NCBI GenBank assembly: GCA_964622685.1
Contig: CAZUUU010000001.1
Span: 4,631 to 68,630 of the forward strand
DNA length: 64,000 nucleotides
Direction of reading: 5' to 3'
Source: Methylibium sp964622685
GTDB taxonomy: Bacteria > Pseudomonadota > Gammaproteobacteria > Burkholderiales > Burkholderiaceae_C
In this document: positions 44,289 to 52,711 of the stretch, in pieces
Position numbering within the stretch: position 1 is the first letter of the stretch
Layout: each line of letters opens with the position of its first letter
The notes under the pieces: generated by a model
What the model was told of the DNA's origin: nothing
Databases searched by the model: none
The model's input: the letters and a program-made list of their open reading frames with translations, nothing else
Made by a program: the position numbers and the translations under genes

Positions 44289-44319
44289 GCAGAAAGGCCG
44301 CCCTCGGGCGGCCTTCTGC
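44289..44319. terminator. hairpin terminator between small genes and pckG
   Basis: GCAGAAAGGCCGCC and GGCGGCCTTCTGC form a strong stem with a CTCG tetraloop. It lies between the convergent ends of the 70-residue gene and pckG and can act in both directions. The T-rich part is short, so efficiency is uncertain. Confidence 0.65.
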
Positions 44320-44335
44320 ATGGGTGCGACCAAGC

Positions 44336-46225
44336 TCAGGCCGCGAGGCGCTGCTCGAACCTGAGCTTGGTCGCGCTCAGCTCGGCCGGCAGGTGATAGG
44401 CGAGCTGCGTGAACAGCTCGTCGTGCAGCTTGAGTTCCTGCTTCCAGGCCGTCTGGTCGGTCGAGATCACGCTGCCGAACTGCTCGCGCGAGAACGCCAG
44501 GCCGCTCCAGTTGAGATCCTGGTAGCGCGGGCTGACGCCGAAGGCATGCTCCTCGCCCTGAGCCTGGCCATCGACGCGCTCCAGCATCCACTTCAGCACG
44601 CGCATGTTCTCGCCGTAACCCGGCCAGACGAACTTGCCGTCGGCGCCCTTGCGGAACCAGTTGACGCAGTAGATCCGCGGCAGCTTCGCGCCGCTGGCGG
44701 CCAGCTTCTGGCCGAGCGTCAGCCAGTGCTGGAAGTAGTCGCTCATGTTGTAGCCCATGAAGGGCAGCATCGCGAACGGATCACGACGCACCACGCCCTG
44801 CTGGCCGGCCGCGGCGGCGGTGGTCTCCGAGCCCATGGTTGCGGCCATGTAGACGCCCTCGACCCAGTCGCGCGCCTCGGTCACCAGCGGCACCGTGGTC
44901 GAGCGACGGCCGCCGAAGATGAAGGCATCGATCGCGACGCCCGCCGGGTTGTCCCAGTTCTCATCGAGCACCGGGTTGTTGGTCGCGGCGACAGTGAAGC
45001 GCGCATTCGGATGGGCCGCCTTCGCCCCGGTCGCCTTGGCGATCTCGGGCGTCCAGTCCTTGCGCTGCCAGTCGATCAGGTGCGCGGGCGGCGTGTCGGT
45101 CATGCCTTCCCACCAGACGTCGCCATCGTCGGTGAGCGCGACGTTGGTGAAGATCGCATCGCGCGTCAGCGAGGCCATGCAATTGGGGTTGGTCTTCTCG
45201 TTCGTGCCCGGGGCCACGCCGAAGTACCCGGCCTCGGGGTTGATCGCGTACAGGCGCCCGTCCTGGCCGGGCTTGATCCAGGCGATGTCGTCGCCGATGG
45301 TCGTCACTTCCCAACCCTTGCCGCCCTCCGCCAGCCCGGCCGGCGGGATCAGCATGGCGAAGTTGGTCTTGCCGCAGGCGCTGGGGAAGGCGGCCGCGAC
45401 GTGGAACTTGCGGCCCTGCGGGTTCTTCACGCCCAGCACCAGCATGTGCTCGGCGAGCCAGCCCTGGTCGCGCCCCATCGTGGATGCGATGCGCAGCGCG
45501 AAGCACTTCTTGCCCAGCAGCGCGTTGCCACCGTAGCCCGAGCCGTAGCTCCAGATCTCGCGCGTCTCGGGGTAGTGGACGATGTACTTGGTCGCGTTGC
45601 AGGGCCAGGACACGTCCTTCTGGCCCGGCTCGAGCGGTGCGCCCACGGTGTGCATGCAGGGCACGAAGTCGCCGCTGGCCCCCAGCACGTCGAGCACGGC
45701 CTTGCCCATGCGCGTCATCAGCTTCATGTTGACCGCGACGTAGGGCGAATCGCTTAGCTCCACGCCGATGTGGGCGATCGGCGATCCCAGCGGGCCCATC
45801 GAGAACGGCACGACGTACATCGTGCGGCCGCGCATGCAGCCCTGGAACAGCGCCGGGCTGCCGTCGGCACGGCCGGTCTGCAGCAAGGCGCGCATCTCGG
45901 CCGGTGCGGTCCAGTTGTTGGTCGGCCCGGCGTCTTCCTTCTTCTCGGAGCAGATGAAGGTGCGGTCCTCGACGCGCGCCACGTCGCTCGGGTCGCTCCA
46001 GGCCAGGTAGCTGTTCGGGCGCTTGGCCTCGTTGAGCTTGCGGAAGCTGCCGGCAGCGACGAGCTGGGCACACAGGCGGTCGTACTCGGCCTGCGAGCCG
46101 TCGCACCAGTAGATCGCGTCGGGCTGGGCCAGTGCGGCCATCTCGGCGACCCAGTCGAGCAGCTTGGCGTTCTTCACGTGGGCCGGCGCGTTCAGGCGCA
46201 GACCTTCCATGGCGGGGTGGTTCAT
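44336..46225 (-). CDS. pckG: phosphoenolpyruvate carboxykinase (GTP)
   Basis: This 629-residue enzyme converts oxaloacetate and GTP to phosphoenolpyruvate, the first step of gluconeogenesis. The GTP-class motifs are present: substrate and P-loop segment FPSACGKTN with reactive Cys284, the kinase-2-like segment IGDDIAWIKPG, NPEAGYFGVAPGTNEKTNPN and RRSTTVPLV. Length and motifs match the GTP family, not the ATP family. A 316-nt region with a palindrome lies upstream and probably carries its control elements. The gene ends next to a terminator hairpin. Confidence 0.97.
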   Translation of the reverse strand: MNHPAMEGLRLNAPAHVKNAKLLDWVAEMAALAQPDAIYWCDGSQAEYDRLCAQLVAAGSFRKLNEAKRPNSYLAWSDPSDVARVEDRTFICSEKKEDAGPTNNWTAPAEMRALLQTGRADGSPALFQGCMRGRTMYVVPFSMGPLGSPIAHIGVELSDSPYVAVNMKLMTRMGKAVLDVLGASGDFVPCMHTVGAPLEPGQKDVSWPCNATKYIVHYPETREIWSYGSGYGGNALLGKKCFALRIASTMGRDQGWLAEHMLVLGVKNPQGRKFHVAAAFPSACGKTNFAMLIPPAGLAEGGKGWEVTTIGDDIAWIKPGQDGRLYAINPEAGYFGVAPGTNEKTNPNCMASLTRDAIFTNVALTDDGDVWWEGMTDTPPAHLIDWQRKDWTPEIAKATGAKAAHPNARFTVAATNNPVLDENWDNPAGVAIDAFIFGGRRSTTVPLVTEARDWVEGVYMAATMGSETTAAAAGQQGVVRRDPFAMLPFMGYNMSDYFQHWLTLGQKLAASGAKLPRIYCVNWFRKGADGKFVWPGYGENMRVLKWMLERVDGQAQGEEHAFGVSPRYQDLNWSGLAFSREQFGSVISTDQTAWKQELKLHDELFTQLAYHLPAELSATKLRFEQRLAA

Positions 46226-46541
46226 CGGGGCTCCAGGGTAGTGAAAAGAGATCCCGCCAACACCCGGGACGCCTGGTCGCGGCTACGCTGGCGGCATCTC
46301 TCGCAGGCGGCTCCAGGGTGGCCTCGAGAGGGGCTGACAAAGTTTAGGTGTGTGACTTCCACGTGACGGAAAGCGGGTATGCGCGTTGTGCATGAGCGTA
46401 TGCACAAGTCGGTGTCGCGTCGGGGACATCGGCGTACTTCCCGCGCGGAAGCGCCTGCGCCATCAAGGACTTGCGTTCCCCCGGCGGCCTTCCTCCGCAG
46501 CCGCGATCAAGCGCCCGAGCCTCCCCCTTAACATGGGGTCC
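46226..46541. promoter_or_regulatory. divergent region between pckG and the tupA-like gene
   Basis: This 316-nt gap contains no gene I can support. A perfect inverted repeat with 8-bp arms, TTGTGCAT-GAGCGT-ATGCACAA, lies at 46386-46407. On the minus strand, TAAACT about 120 nt before the pckG ATG is a possible -10 box, without a convincing -35 box. A CACGTG element is near 46360. The palindrome could bind a regulator of pckG, which is normally tuned to the carbon source (inference). Confidence 0.45.
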
Positions 46542-47390
46542 ATGCCTTCGAAGACACCCTCGCTGCCGGTTCGCCGCGGCGTTCTGGTCGCCGGACTGGC
46601 GGCTCTGGCCTGGCCGGCGCTGGCGCAGCGGAGCCCCCGCGAAGCCATCACGGTCGGCGTGGAAGCCACGTTGATGGCGTCTGGCCTGGCGGCGCGGCTG
46701 CGTGTCGCGGTCGCCCGCGACACCGGCCTCGCCGTGGACTGGCGACCCGGCCCGAGCGGCCTGCTGCTGCCGCAGCTCGAGCGCGGCGAGATCGACGCCG
46801 CGCTGACCCAGGAGCCGGCGCTCGAGCTCGCGCTGCTGCAGAAGAACCTCGTGCACGACCGTCGCGCGATCGCGCGGACCGACTTCGTTCTCGTCGGCCC
46901 GGCGCCGCGCAAGGCCACGCGCAAGGAGCCGGCGAGCGGCGACCCGGCCGGCATCGCCGGCGGCCGCGACGCGGCGGCCGCGCTCGCACGCATCGTCGCC
47001 GCCGGCGAGCGCGGCGAAGCCGGTTTCGTGACACCCGGCGAGCCGACCGGCGCTCGCTCGCTCGAGCAGGCGCTGTGGAAGGCCGCAGGCCCGCAGCCCG
47101 TCGGCGCCTGGCTGCGCATCGCCGGCCCGGGCCCGACCGCGGTGATGCAGCTGGCGCGCGAGACCGGCAGCTATGCCTTCGTCGAGCGCGGCGTCTGGTC
47201 GGCGCTGGGCGCCGGCTCGGGACTGGCCGTGCTGGTCGACGGCGACGAGCGCCTGCGCGCCAGCTATCACGTGATGCGCTCCTTCCGCGTCAACCACCCG
47301 GGCGGCAAGCTGCTGGTGAGCTGGCTCGCCGGGCCGACCGGACAACGCACCGTGGCCGGCTTCGGCCGCGGCTACCAGAGGGCGGCATGA
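46542..47390 (+). CDS. TupA-like tungstate/molybdate substrate-binding protein
   Basis: This 282-residue exported protein resembles TupA and related PBP-like-domain anion-binding proteins. The leader is PVRRGVLVAGLAALAWPALA. The mature part shows ITVGVEATLMASGLAARLRV, RTDFVLVGPAP, the ligand-site segment GEPTGARSLEQALW, and METGS-type ARETGSYAFVERGVW. No TupB or TupC gene follows. Instead, a MOSC-domain gene overlaps its stop (ATGA), which fits molybdenum or tungsten metabolism. The start is uncertain: an ATG at 46533 is also possible, and neither has a clear ribosome site. Confidence 0.75.
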   Translation: MPSKTPSLPVRRGVLVAGLAALAWPALAQRSPREAITVGVEATLMASGLAARLRVAVARDTGLAVDWRPGPSGLLLPQLERGEIDAALTQEPALELALLQKNLVHDRRAIARTDFVLVGPAPRKATRKEPASGDPAGIAGGRDAAAALARIVAAGERGEAGFVTPGEPTGARSLEQALWKAAGPQPVGAWLRIAGPGPTAVMQLARETGSYAFVERGVWSALGAGSGLAVLVDGDERLRASYHVMRSFRVNHPGGKLLVSWLAGPTGQRTVAGFGRGYQRAA

Positions 47391-47974
47391 GCCCGCGGCG
47401 CGGGCGCGTCCTCGCCGTCAACCTCGGCCAGGCGCGGCCGCTGCGCGCCGGCGATCGCAACGTGCTCAGCGCCATCGGCAAGCGCCGCGTCGATGGCGAC
47501 GTGGCCGTCGGGCCGCTCGGGCTGGCCGGCGACGAACAGGCCGACCCCAGCGTGCATGGCGGCCTCGACAAGGCCGTGTATGCCTACCCGGCCGAGCACT
47601 ACCCGTTCTGGCGCACGGTGCGTGCGCAGGCCAAGGTGTCGCTCTGGGACGAGGACCTGCCGCAGGGCTTCGTCGGCGAGAACCTCACGCTGCAGGGCGT
47701 GCTGGAGAACCAGTTGTGGATCGGCGACCTGCTGCGCTTCGCACGCTGCGAGCTCGCGGTCGCCGGGCCGCGCCAGCCCTGCTTCAAGTTCAACGCGGTG
47801 ATGGGCTTCAACCAGGCCGCGAAGCTGATGGTCCAGTCCGGCTACTGCGGCGCCTACCTCGCGGTGCGCTCGCCGGGCCTGATTGCCGCGGGCGAGGAGT
47901 TCGAGCTGGTGCCCGGTCCGCGCGAGGTGGGCATCCCGGAGCTGTTCCGGTCGGTGATGGCCAAGCACCGCTGA
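47387..47974 (+). CDS. MOSC domain protein (YiiM-like)
   Basis: This 195-residue protein is a stand-alone MOSC domain of the YiiM type, which is linked to molybdenum cofactor enzymes and detoxification of N-hydroxylated bases. Characteristic parts are GDEQADPSVHGGLDKAVYAY (with His and Lys of the family motif), FVGENLTLQGV, GPRQPCFKFNAVMGF (with the conserved Cys) and GAYLAVRSPGLIAAGEEF. The ATG overlaps the stop of the tungstate/molybdate-binding protein gene by 4 nt, so the two proteins are made together. It probably binds or transfers the sulfurated cofactor. Confidence 0.88.
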   Translation: MSPRRGRVLAVNLGQARPLRAGDRNVLSAIGKRRVDGDVAVGPLGLAGDEQADPSVHGGLDKAVYAYPAEHYPFWRTVRAQAKVSLWDEDLPQGFVGENLTLQGVLENQLWIGDLLRFARCELAVAGPRQPCFKFNAVMGFNQAAKLMVQSGYCGAYLAVRSPGLIAAGEEFELVPGPREVGIPELFRSVMAKHR

Positions 47975-48002
47975 CGCGGCGCGGCGCGACGACAATCGCG
48001 CG

Positions 48003-48857
48003 ATGCTCGCCTACCGACATGCCTTCCACGCGGGCAACCACGCCGACGTCCTGAAGCACCTGGTCCTGACCCAGGTGCTGCGCCACATGGCGCAGAAGGA
48101 CAAGCCGTACACGCTGATCGACACGCATGCCGGCGCCGGCGGCTACTCGCTGGCCAGCCCCGAGGCGCAGAAGAAAGGCGAGTTCGAGCACGGCATCCTG
48201 CGCCTGTGGGACCGCAGCGACCTGCCGCCGGCCGTGGCCGACTACGTGCAGCGCGTGCGCGACTTCAACCCCGAGGGCGGCCTGGGCCGCTACCCCGGCT
48301 CGCCCGAGATCGCGCGCCAGCTGCTGCGGCCGCAGGACGCGCTGCGGCTGTTCGAGCTGCACCCGGCCGACGTGCGCGTCCTCGCCGCGCACCACGCCGC
48401 ACGGCCGCACACCGAGGTGCATCACGAGGACGGCTTCGAAGGTCTCAAGGCGCAGCTGCCGCCGCCGTCGCGCCGCGCCGTGCTGCTGATCGACCCGTCC
48501 TATGAACTGAAGACCGACTACGGCAAGGTCGTCGCGGCCGTGCGCGAGGCACTGCGGCGCTTCGCGGAGTGCGTGATCGTGGTCTGGTACCCGCAGGTCA
48601 CCCGCCTCGAGGCCGCGCAGCTGCCCAAGCGACTGCAGTCGTCCGCGCAGGGACCCAAGATCAAGGGCTGGCTGCATGCGCGGCTGACCGTGCAGCCGCT
48701 CGACGCTCAAGGCTTCGGCCTGGCCGGCAGCGGCGTGTTCGTCATCAACGGGCCGTGGACCCTGCACGCAGCCCTGGCGCAGAGCCTGCCCTGGCTGGTC
48801 GAGGTGCTGGGGCAGTACCGCGGCGCGAGCCACTTGCTCGAGCAGCAGGCTGCCTGA
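48003..48857 (+). CDS. rlmJ: 23S rRNA (adenine(2030)-N6)-methyltransferase RlmJ
   Basis: This 284-residue enzyme methylates A2030 of 23S rRNA with S-adenosylmethionine. It begins with the typical MLAYRHAFHAGNHADVLKH, followed by the SAM-binding segment TLIDTHAGAGGY and the catalytic motif LLIDPSYE (DPPY-type), with a C-terminal PLDAQGFGLAGSGVFVINGPW. Length matches the family. The gene starts 28 nt after the MOSC gene and ends 15 nt from the convergent XRE gene. Confidence 0.95.
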   Translation: MLAYRHAFHAGNHADVLKHLVLTQVLRHMAQKDKPYTLIDTHAGAGGYSLASPEAQKKGEFEHGILRLWDRSDLPPAVADYVQRVRDFNPEGGLGRYPGSPEIARQLLRPQDALRLFELHPADVRVLAAHHAARPHTEVHHEDGFEGLKAQLPPPSRRAVLLIDPSYELKTDYGKVVAAVREALRRFAECVIVVWYPQVTRLEAAQLPKRLQSSAQGPKIKGWLHARLTVQPLDAQGFGLAGSGVFVINGPWTLHAALAQSLPWLVEVLGQYRGASHLLEQQAA

Positions 48858-48872
48858 GCGCTTGTGCGCCGC

Positions 48873-49610
48873 TCAAGGGCGACGCAGCGCCCGCAGCGCC
48901 TCGAACCACCACGAGCGCAGCCCGATCACCAGCGTGTAGGGCGCCCGCACCGACTCCGGTAGCTTCTGGTCGGCCAGGTGCTGGGTCGCGAAGTCCTGGG
49001 CCACGCGCTGGAGCCGCTCGGAGAATGCGGCAGCCTGCGTGCGCGCGATCGAACCGTGCACCAGCGTCAGCATCTCGCCCTCGCCATCGAAGCCAGCGCC
49101 GAAGTACTCGCCGGCCACCTGCTCGCGGAAGTAGCGCATCACCGGGCCGTGCGGCCGCCAGCGAAAGGTCTTTGCAACGTGCAGGCGGTACCGGTTGAGC
49201 GGCCGCAGCTCGATGATGCCCAACCGGTCCAGCCGCGCCAGGTACTTGATGGCCTCCGCCTCGCTCAGGACGTAGGTCGCGACGATCTGCTCCAGCGTCC
49301 ACTGGCTCAGGCAGCAGATCGCCATCAGCAGCAGCTTGCGGTCGGCAACGACGGCCCTCTCCTGCTCGAGCGTCAGCTCGCGCTTCAGCGGCCGCGCGTC
49401 GACAACGCGGCGCGACATCTCGGTGAAGTCGGTGCGCAGCACACGGCAGATCGCATCGATGCGCGCCAGCGGCATGTCGCCCTTCGCGAACATCCGCTTG
49501 ACGCTCGACTCGGCCATCCCGAGTTCGCGCGCCAGGCCCGCGTAGGTCAGCCCGGCAGCCTTGAGTTCGGTCTTCAGCACGTCGATCAGGGGATGGGAGG
49601 CGGCAGCCAT
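48873..49610 (-). CDS. XRE family regulator divergent from SPFH gene
   Basis: This 245-residue protein has an N-terminal XRE helix-turn-helix at about residues 15-65 (AGLTYAGLARELGMAESSVKRM) and a helical C-terminal part with a second winged-helix-like region near residues 115-150 (WTLEQIVATYVLSEAEAIKYL, LARLDRLGIIELRPLNRYRL). Such proteins are common one-component regulators. GGAGCTACC before ATG at 49610 supports the start. It is divergent from an SPFH-domain gene, and the 128-nt gap contains a perfect 17-bp palindrome, so it probably controls itself and that gene. Confidence 0.88.
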   Translation of the reverse strand: MAAASHPLIDVLKTELKAAGLTYAGLARELGMAESSVKRMFAKGDMPLARIDAICRVLRTDFTEMSRRVVDARPLKRELTLEQERAVVADRKLLLMAICCLSQWTLEQIVATYVLSEAEAIKYLARLDRLGIIELRPLNRYRLHVAKTFRWRPHGPVMRYFREQVAGEYFGAGFDGEGEMLTLVHGSIARTQAAAFSERLQRVAQDFATQHLADQKLPESVRAPYTLVIGLRSWWFEALRALRRP

Positions 49611-49654
49611 TGGTAGCTCCTGGTGATACTGACAGAGGCTTCTATCAGATCTTC

Positions 49655-49671
49655 GTCTCGAATTTCGAGAC
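49655..49671. promoter_or_regulatory. 17-bp palindrome between XRE and SPFH genes
   Basis: GTCTCGAA-T-TTCGAGAC is a perfect inverted repeat in the middle of the 128-nt divergent region. A second, imperfect one (CTGACAGA-GGCT-TCTATCAG, one mismatch) lies at 49630-49649, nearer the XRE start. Both are plausible operators for the XRE protein. The central position fits control of both divergent genes. Confidence 0.6.
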
Positions 49672-49738
49672 TTCTTGTGCGATACGACCGAGCATGTGCT
49701 CACGCCCTGCCGTCGCAGGGATCGCAAGGAGCAAGCTC

Positions 49739-50725
49739 ATGAGTACCCCTCGACACCAGGACGCGCAAGCCCTGGACGCTGTGCGCGAGGCCGGCAGGCA
49801 AGGCCTGCGTGACACCGGCAGCGCGTGGCGGCGGCTGACGCCGGCGCTGCGCCGCGGCCTGGTGGCGGGCGCCGCCGTGCTGGTCCTGGCGGCGCTGGCC
49901 AACCCCATCGTCATCGTGCCGGCGGGGCACCGCGGCGTGCTGACGACCTTCGGCAGGGTCGAGCCAGTCGTCCTTAGCGAAGGCCTGCACTTGCGCGTGC
50001 CGGTGGCGCAGCAAGTGGCGCTGATGAACGTGCAGATCCAGAAGGGCGAAGGCGAGGGCAAGGCCGCGAGCCGCGATCTGCAGCACGTGAACGTCAGGGT
50101 CGCGGTCAACTACCGCCTCGAGCCCGAGCGTGCGCCCCAGGTGTTCCAGGGCATCGGCACGCTGGATGCGGTGGGCGACCGCATCATCCTGCCCGCCGTC
50201 CACGAGGCCGTGAAGGCAGCCATCGCCCAGTTCACCGCCGAGGAGCTGGTAGCGCGCCGGACCGACGTGCGCCAGCGGATTCGCGGCCAGCTGGATGACC
50301 GTCTGCGGGAGCGCGGCGTGATCGTCGAGGACTTCGCCATCGTGAGCTTCAGCTTCAGCAAGGACTTCGAGGCTGCCATCGAGGAGAAGAGCCGCGCCGA
50401 GCAGATGCGCCTGAAGGCCGAGCGCGACCTCGAACGTATCCGCGTCGAGGCGGAGCAGCAGGTCATCCGTGCCGGTGCCGAGGCGCAAGCGCTGACGCTG
50501 CAACGCAAGGCCGAGGCCGAGTCGCTCGCGTTGCAACGGCGCATCGAGGCCGAGTCGCTGGCACTCCAACGCCAGCAGATCACGCCTGCGCTCCTGCAAT
50601 GGGAGGCGGTGCGGCGCTGGGATGGCAAGCTGCCGCAGGTCGTCGCCGGGACGACGACAGGACTTCAGCTGCCGCTGCCACCCCTGACTGCTCCATCGGC
50701 AAAGCCTGACTCACCGGCGCGCTGA
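49739..50725 (+). CDS. SPFH/prohibitin-like membrane protein
   Basis: This 328-residue protein has a cytoplasmic N-terminus of about 38 residues, one transmembrane helix (LVAGAAVLVLAALANPIVIV), an SPFH domain (about 60-220; AGHRGVLTTFGRVEP, VNVRVAVNYRLEPERAPQVF) and a long Glu/Ala-rich coiled coil (RAEQMRLKAERDLERIRVEA) with repeated LALQRRIEAES-type units. It is prohibitin-like and may form ring scaffolds in the membrane. AAGGAG precedes ATG. The divergent XRE gene and the palindrome in between suggest direct regulation. No FtsH or NfeD gene is adjacent. Confidence 0.88.
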   Translation: MSTPRHQDAQALDAVREAGRQGLRDTGSAWRRLTPALRRGLVAGAAVLVLAALANPIVIVPAGHRGVLTTFGRVEPVVLSEGLHLRVPVAQQVALMNVQIQKGEGEGKAASRDLQHVNVRVAVNYRLEPERAPQVFQGIGTLDAVGDRIILPAVHEAVKAAIAQFTAEELVARRTDVRQRIRGQLDDRLRERGVIVEDFAIVSFSFSKDFEAAIEEKSRAEQMRLKAERDLERIRVEAEQQVIRAGAEAQALTLQRKAEAESLALQRRIEAESLALQRQQITPALLQWEAVRRWDGKLPQVVAGTTTGLQLPLPPLTAPSAKPDSPAR

Positions 50726-50765
50726 GCTGCGCCACACTTGATCCCGTCACTGGAAGGAGCCCCTT

Positions 50766-52703
50766 GTGAGCCTCGTTGCCCCGCCCGGCGCCAACCCGCC
50801 GGCCTCGATCGCGCCACCTGCGACGGCGCACGCGAACCAGTTCGCCCTGCTCGGCCAGCGCCGCTTCGCGCCCTTCTTCTGGACCCAGTTTCTCGGCGCC
50901 GGCAACGACAACCTCTTCAAGTTCGCCTTCACCGTGCTGGTCACCTACCAGCTGCAGGTCGAGTGGTTGCCGCCGGAGCTGGCCGGGCTGGTGATCGGCG
51001 CGCTGTTCATCCTGCCCTTCCTGCTGTTCTCGGCCACCGCCGGGCAGCTGGCGGACAAGCACGACAAGACGCGCGTGATCCGCTTCGTCAAGACGCTCGA
51101 GATCGCGATCATGGCGCTGGCCGGCTGGGGCTTCTGGGTCGCCAGCGTGCCGGTGCTGCTGGGCTGCGTGCTGCTGATGGGCCTGCACTCGACGCTGTTC
51201 GGCCCGGTCAAGTTCGCCTACCTGCCGCAGCACCTGAACGAGCGCGAGCTGACCGGCGGCAACGGCATGGTCGAGATGGGCACCTTCGTCGCGATCCTGC
51301 TGGGCAACGTCGTCGGTGGCCTGCTGATCGCCATCCCCGACCTCGGCCGGCATTACGTCGCCTTCGCCTGCCTCGGCCTCGCGCTGCTGGGCCGCGTCAC
51401 GGCGCAGTTCGTGCCGGTATCGCCCGCCACCGACCCCGGCCTCGCGATCAACTGGAACCCGGTCAGCGAGACCTGGCGCAACCTCAAGCTGGCGCATGGA
51501 CAGGTGGTGGTGTTCCGATCGCTGCTGGGCATCTCGTGGATGTGGTTCTTCGGCGCGATCTTCCTGTCCAACTTCCCGGCCTTCGCGAAGCAGGTGATGG
51601 GCGGCGACGAGCAGGTCGCGTCGCTGCTGCTGGTCGTCTTCTCGGTCGGCATCGGCATCGGCTCGCTGCTGTGCGAGGTGCTGAGCCGTCGCCACGTCGA
51701 GATCGGCCTGGTGCCCTTCGGGGCGATCGGCATGAGCGTCTTCGGCATCGACCTCTACCTGGCCACGAGCGGCCACGCGCCGCCCGGCACGGTCGCGACG
51801 GTGGCCGAGTTCCTGCGCGAGCCCTGGCACTGGCGCGTGATGGCCGACCTGGGCCTGCTGGCGCTGTGCGCCGGCCTCTACAGCGTGCCGATGTACGCGC
51901 TGATCCAGCTGCGCTCGCAGGCCACGCACCGCGCCCGCATCATCGCGGCCAACAACATCCTCAACGCGCTGTTCATGATCGCCAGCAGCCTGATGGCGGC
52001 GGCCCTGCTGAAGGCCGGCTTCACGATCCCGCAGATCTTCCTCGTCACCGCGCTGCTCAACGCGGTGGTCGCGGCCTACATCTTCCTGCTGGTGCCCGAG
52101 TACCTGCTGCGCTTCACCGCACTGATCGTGGCGCGGCTGATGTACCGCTTCAAGGTGCGCGGCGACGAGCACATCCCCGCGCAAGGCGCGGCAGTGCTGG
52201 TGTGCAACCACGTCAGCTTCGTCGACGCGATGCTGGTGATGGCGGCGAGCCCGCGGCCGATCCGCTTCATCATGGACCACCGCATCTTCGCGACGCCGGT
52301 GCTGGGCACGCTGTTCCGGCTGGCCAAGGCGATCCCCGTCGCCTCGCAGAAGGACGACCCGGCGACCTACGAGCGCGCCTTCGCCGAGGCGAAGCGGGTG
52401 CTCGACGACGGCGAGCTGCTGTGCATCTTCCCCGAGGGCGGCATCACCCGCGACGGGCAGTTGCAGCCCTTCAAGGCCGGCGTGATGAAGATCCTCGAGA
52501 GCAACCCGGTGCCGGTGGTGCCGCTGGCGCTGCACAACCTGTGGGGTTCGTTCTTCTCGCGCCTGGGTGGCACTGCGATGACGCGCCCGTTCCGGCGCGG
52601 CCTGTGGAGCCGCGTCGGCCTGAGCGCCGGCAGCGCGGTGCCGCCCGCGCAGGTCACGCCCGACGGCCTGCGCGAGCGCGTGCTGGCGCTGCTGGCTGCC
52701 TGA
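50766..52703 (+). CDS. LplT-like MFS transporter fused to PlsC acyltransferase
   Basis: This 645-residue inner-membrane protein has an N-terminal MFS part (about 30-445) like the lysophospholipid flippase LplT, with GAGNDNLFKFAF and AGQLADKHDKTRVI, and a C-terminal PlsC-type acyltransferase (about 455-640) with NHVSFVD and FPEGGITRDG. It likely imports lysophospholipids and re-acylates them. The acyl-ACP synthetase (AMP-binding) domain that ends Aas and many three-part fusions is absent; a stop codon follows and the next frame is another gene. The start is GTG with an AAGGAG site. Confidence 0.9.
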   Translation: MSLVAPPGANPPASIAPPATAHANQFALLGQRRFAPFFWTQFLGAGNDNLFKFAFTVLVTYQLQVEWLPPELAGLVIGALFILPFLLFSATAGQLADKHDKTRVIRFVKTLEIAIMALAGWGFWVASVPVLLGCVLLMGLHSTLFGPVKFAYLPQHLNERELTGGNGMVEMGTFVAILLGNVVGGLLIAIPDLGRHYVAFACLGLALLGRVTAQFVPVSPATDPGLAINWNPVSETWRNLKLAHGQVVVFRSLLGISWMWFFGAIFLSNFPAFAKQVMGGDEQVASLLLVVFSVGIGIGSLLCEVLSRRHVEIGLVPFGAIGMSVFGIDLYLATSGHAPPGTVATVAEFLREPWHWRVMADLGLLALCAGLYSVPMYALIQLRSQATHRARIIAANNILNALFMIASSLMAAALLKAGFTIPQIFLVTALLNAVVAAYIFLLVPEYLLRFTALIVARLMYRFKVRGDEHIPAQGAAVLVCNHVSFVDAMLVMAASPRPIRFIMDHRIFATPVLGTLFRLAKAIPVASQKDDPATYERAFAEAKRVLDDGELLCIFPEGGITRDGQLQPFKAGVMKILESNPVPVVPLALHNLWGSFFSRLGGTAMTRPFRRGLWSRVGLSAGSAVPPAQVTPDGLRERVLALLAA

Positions 52704-52711
52704 GGCCGAGC

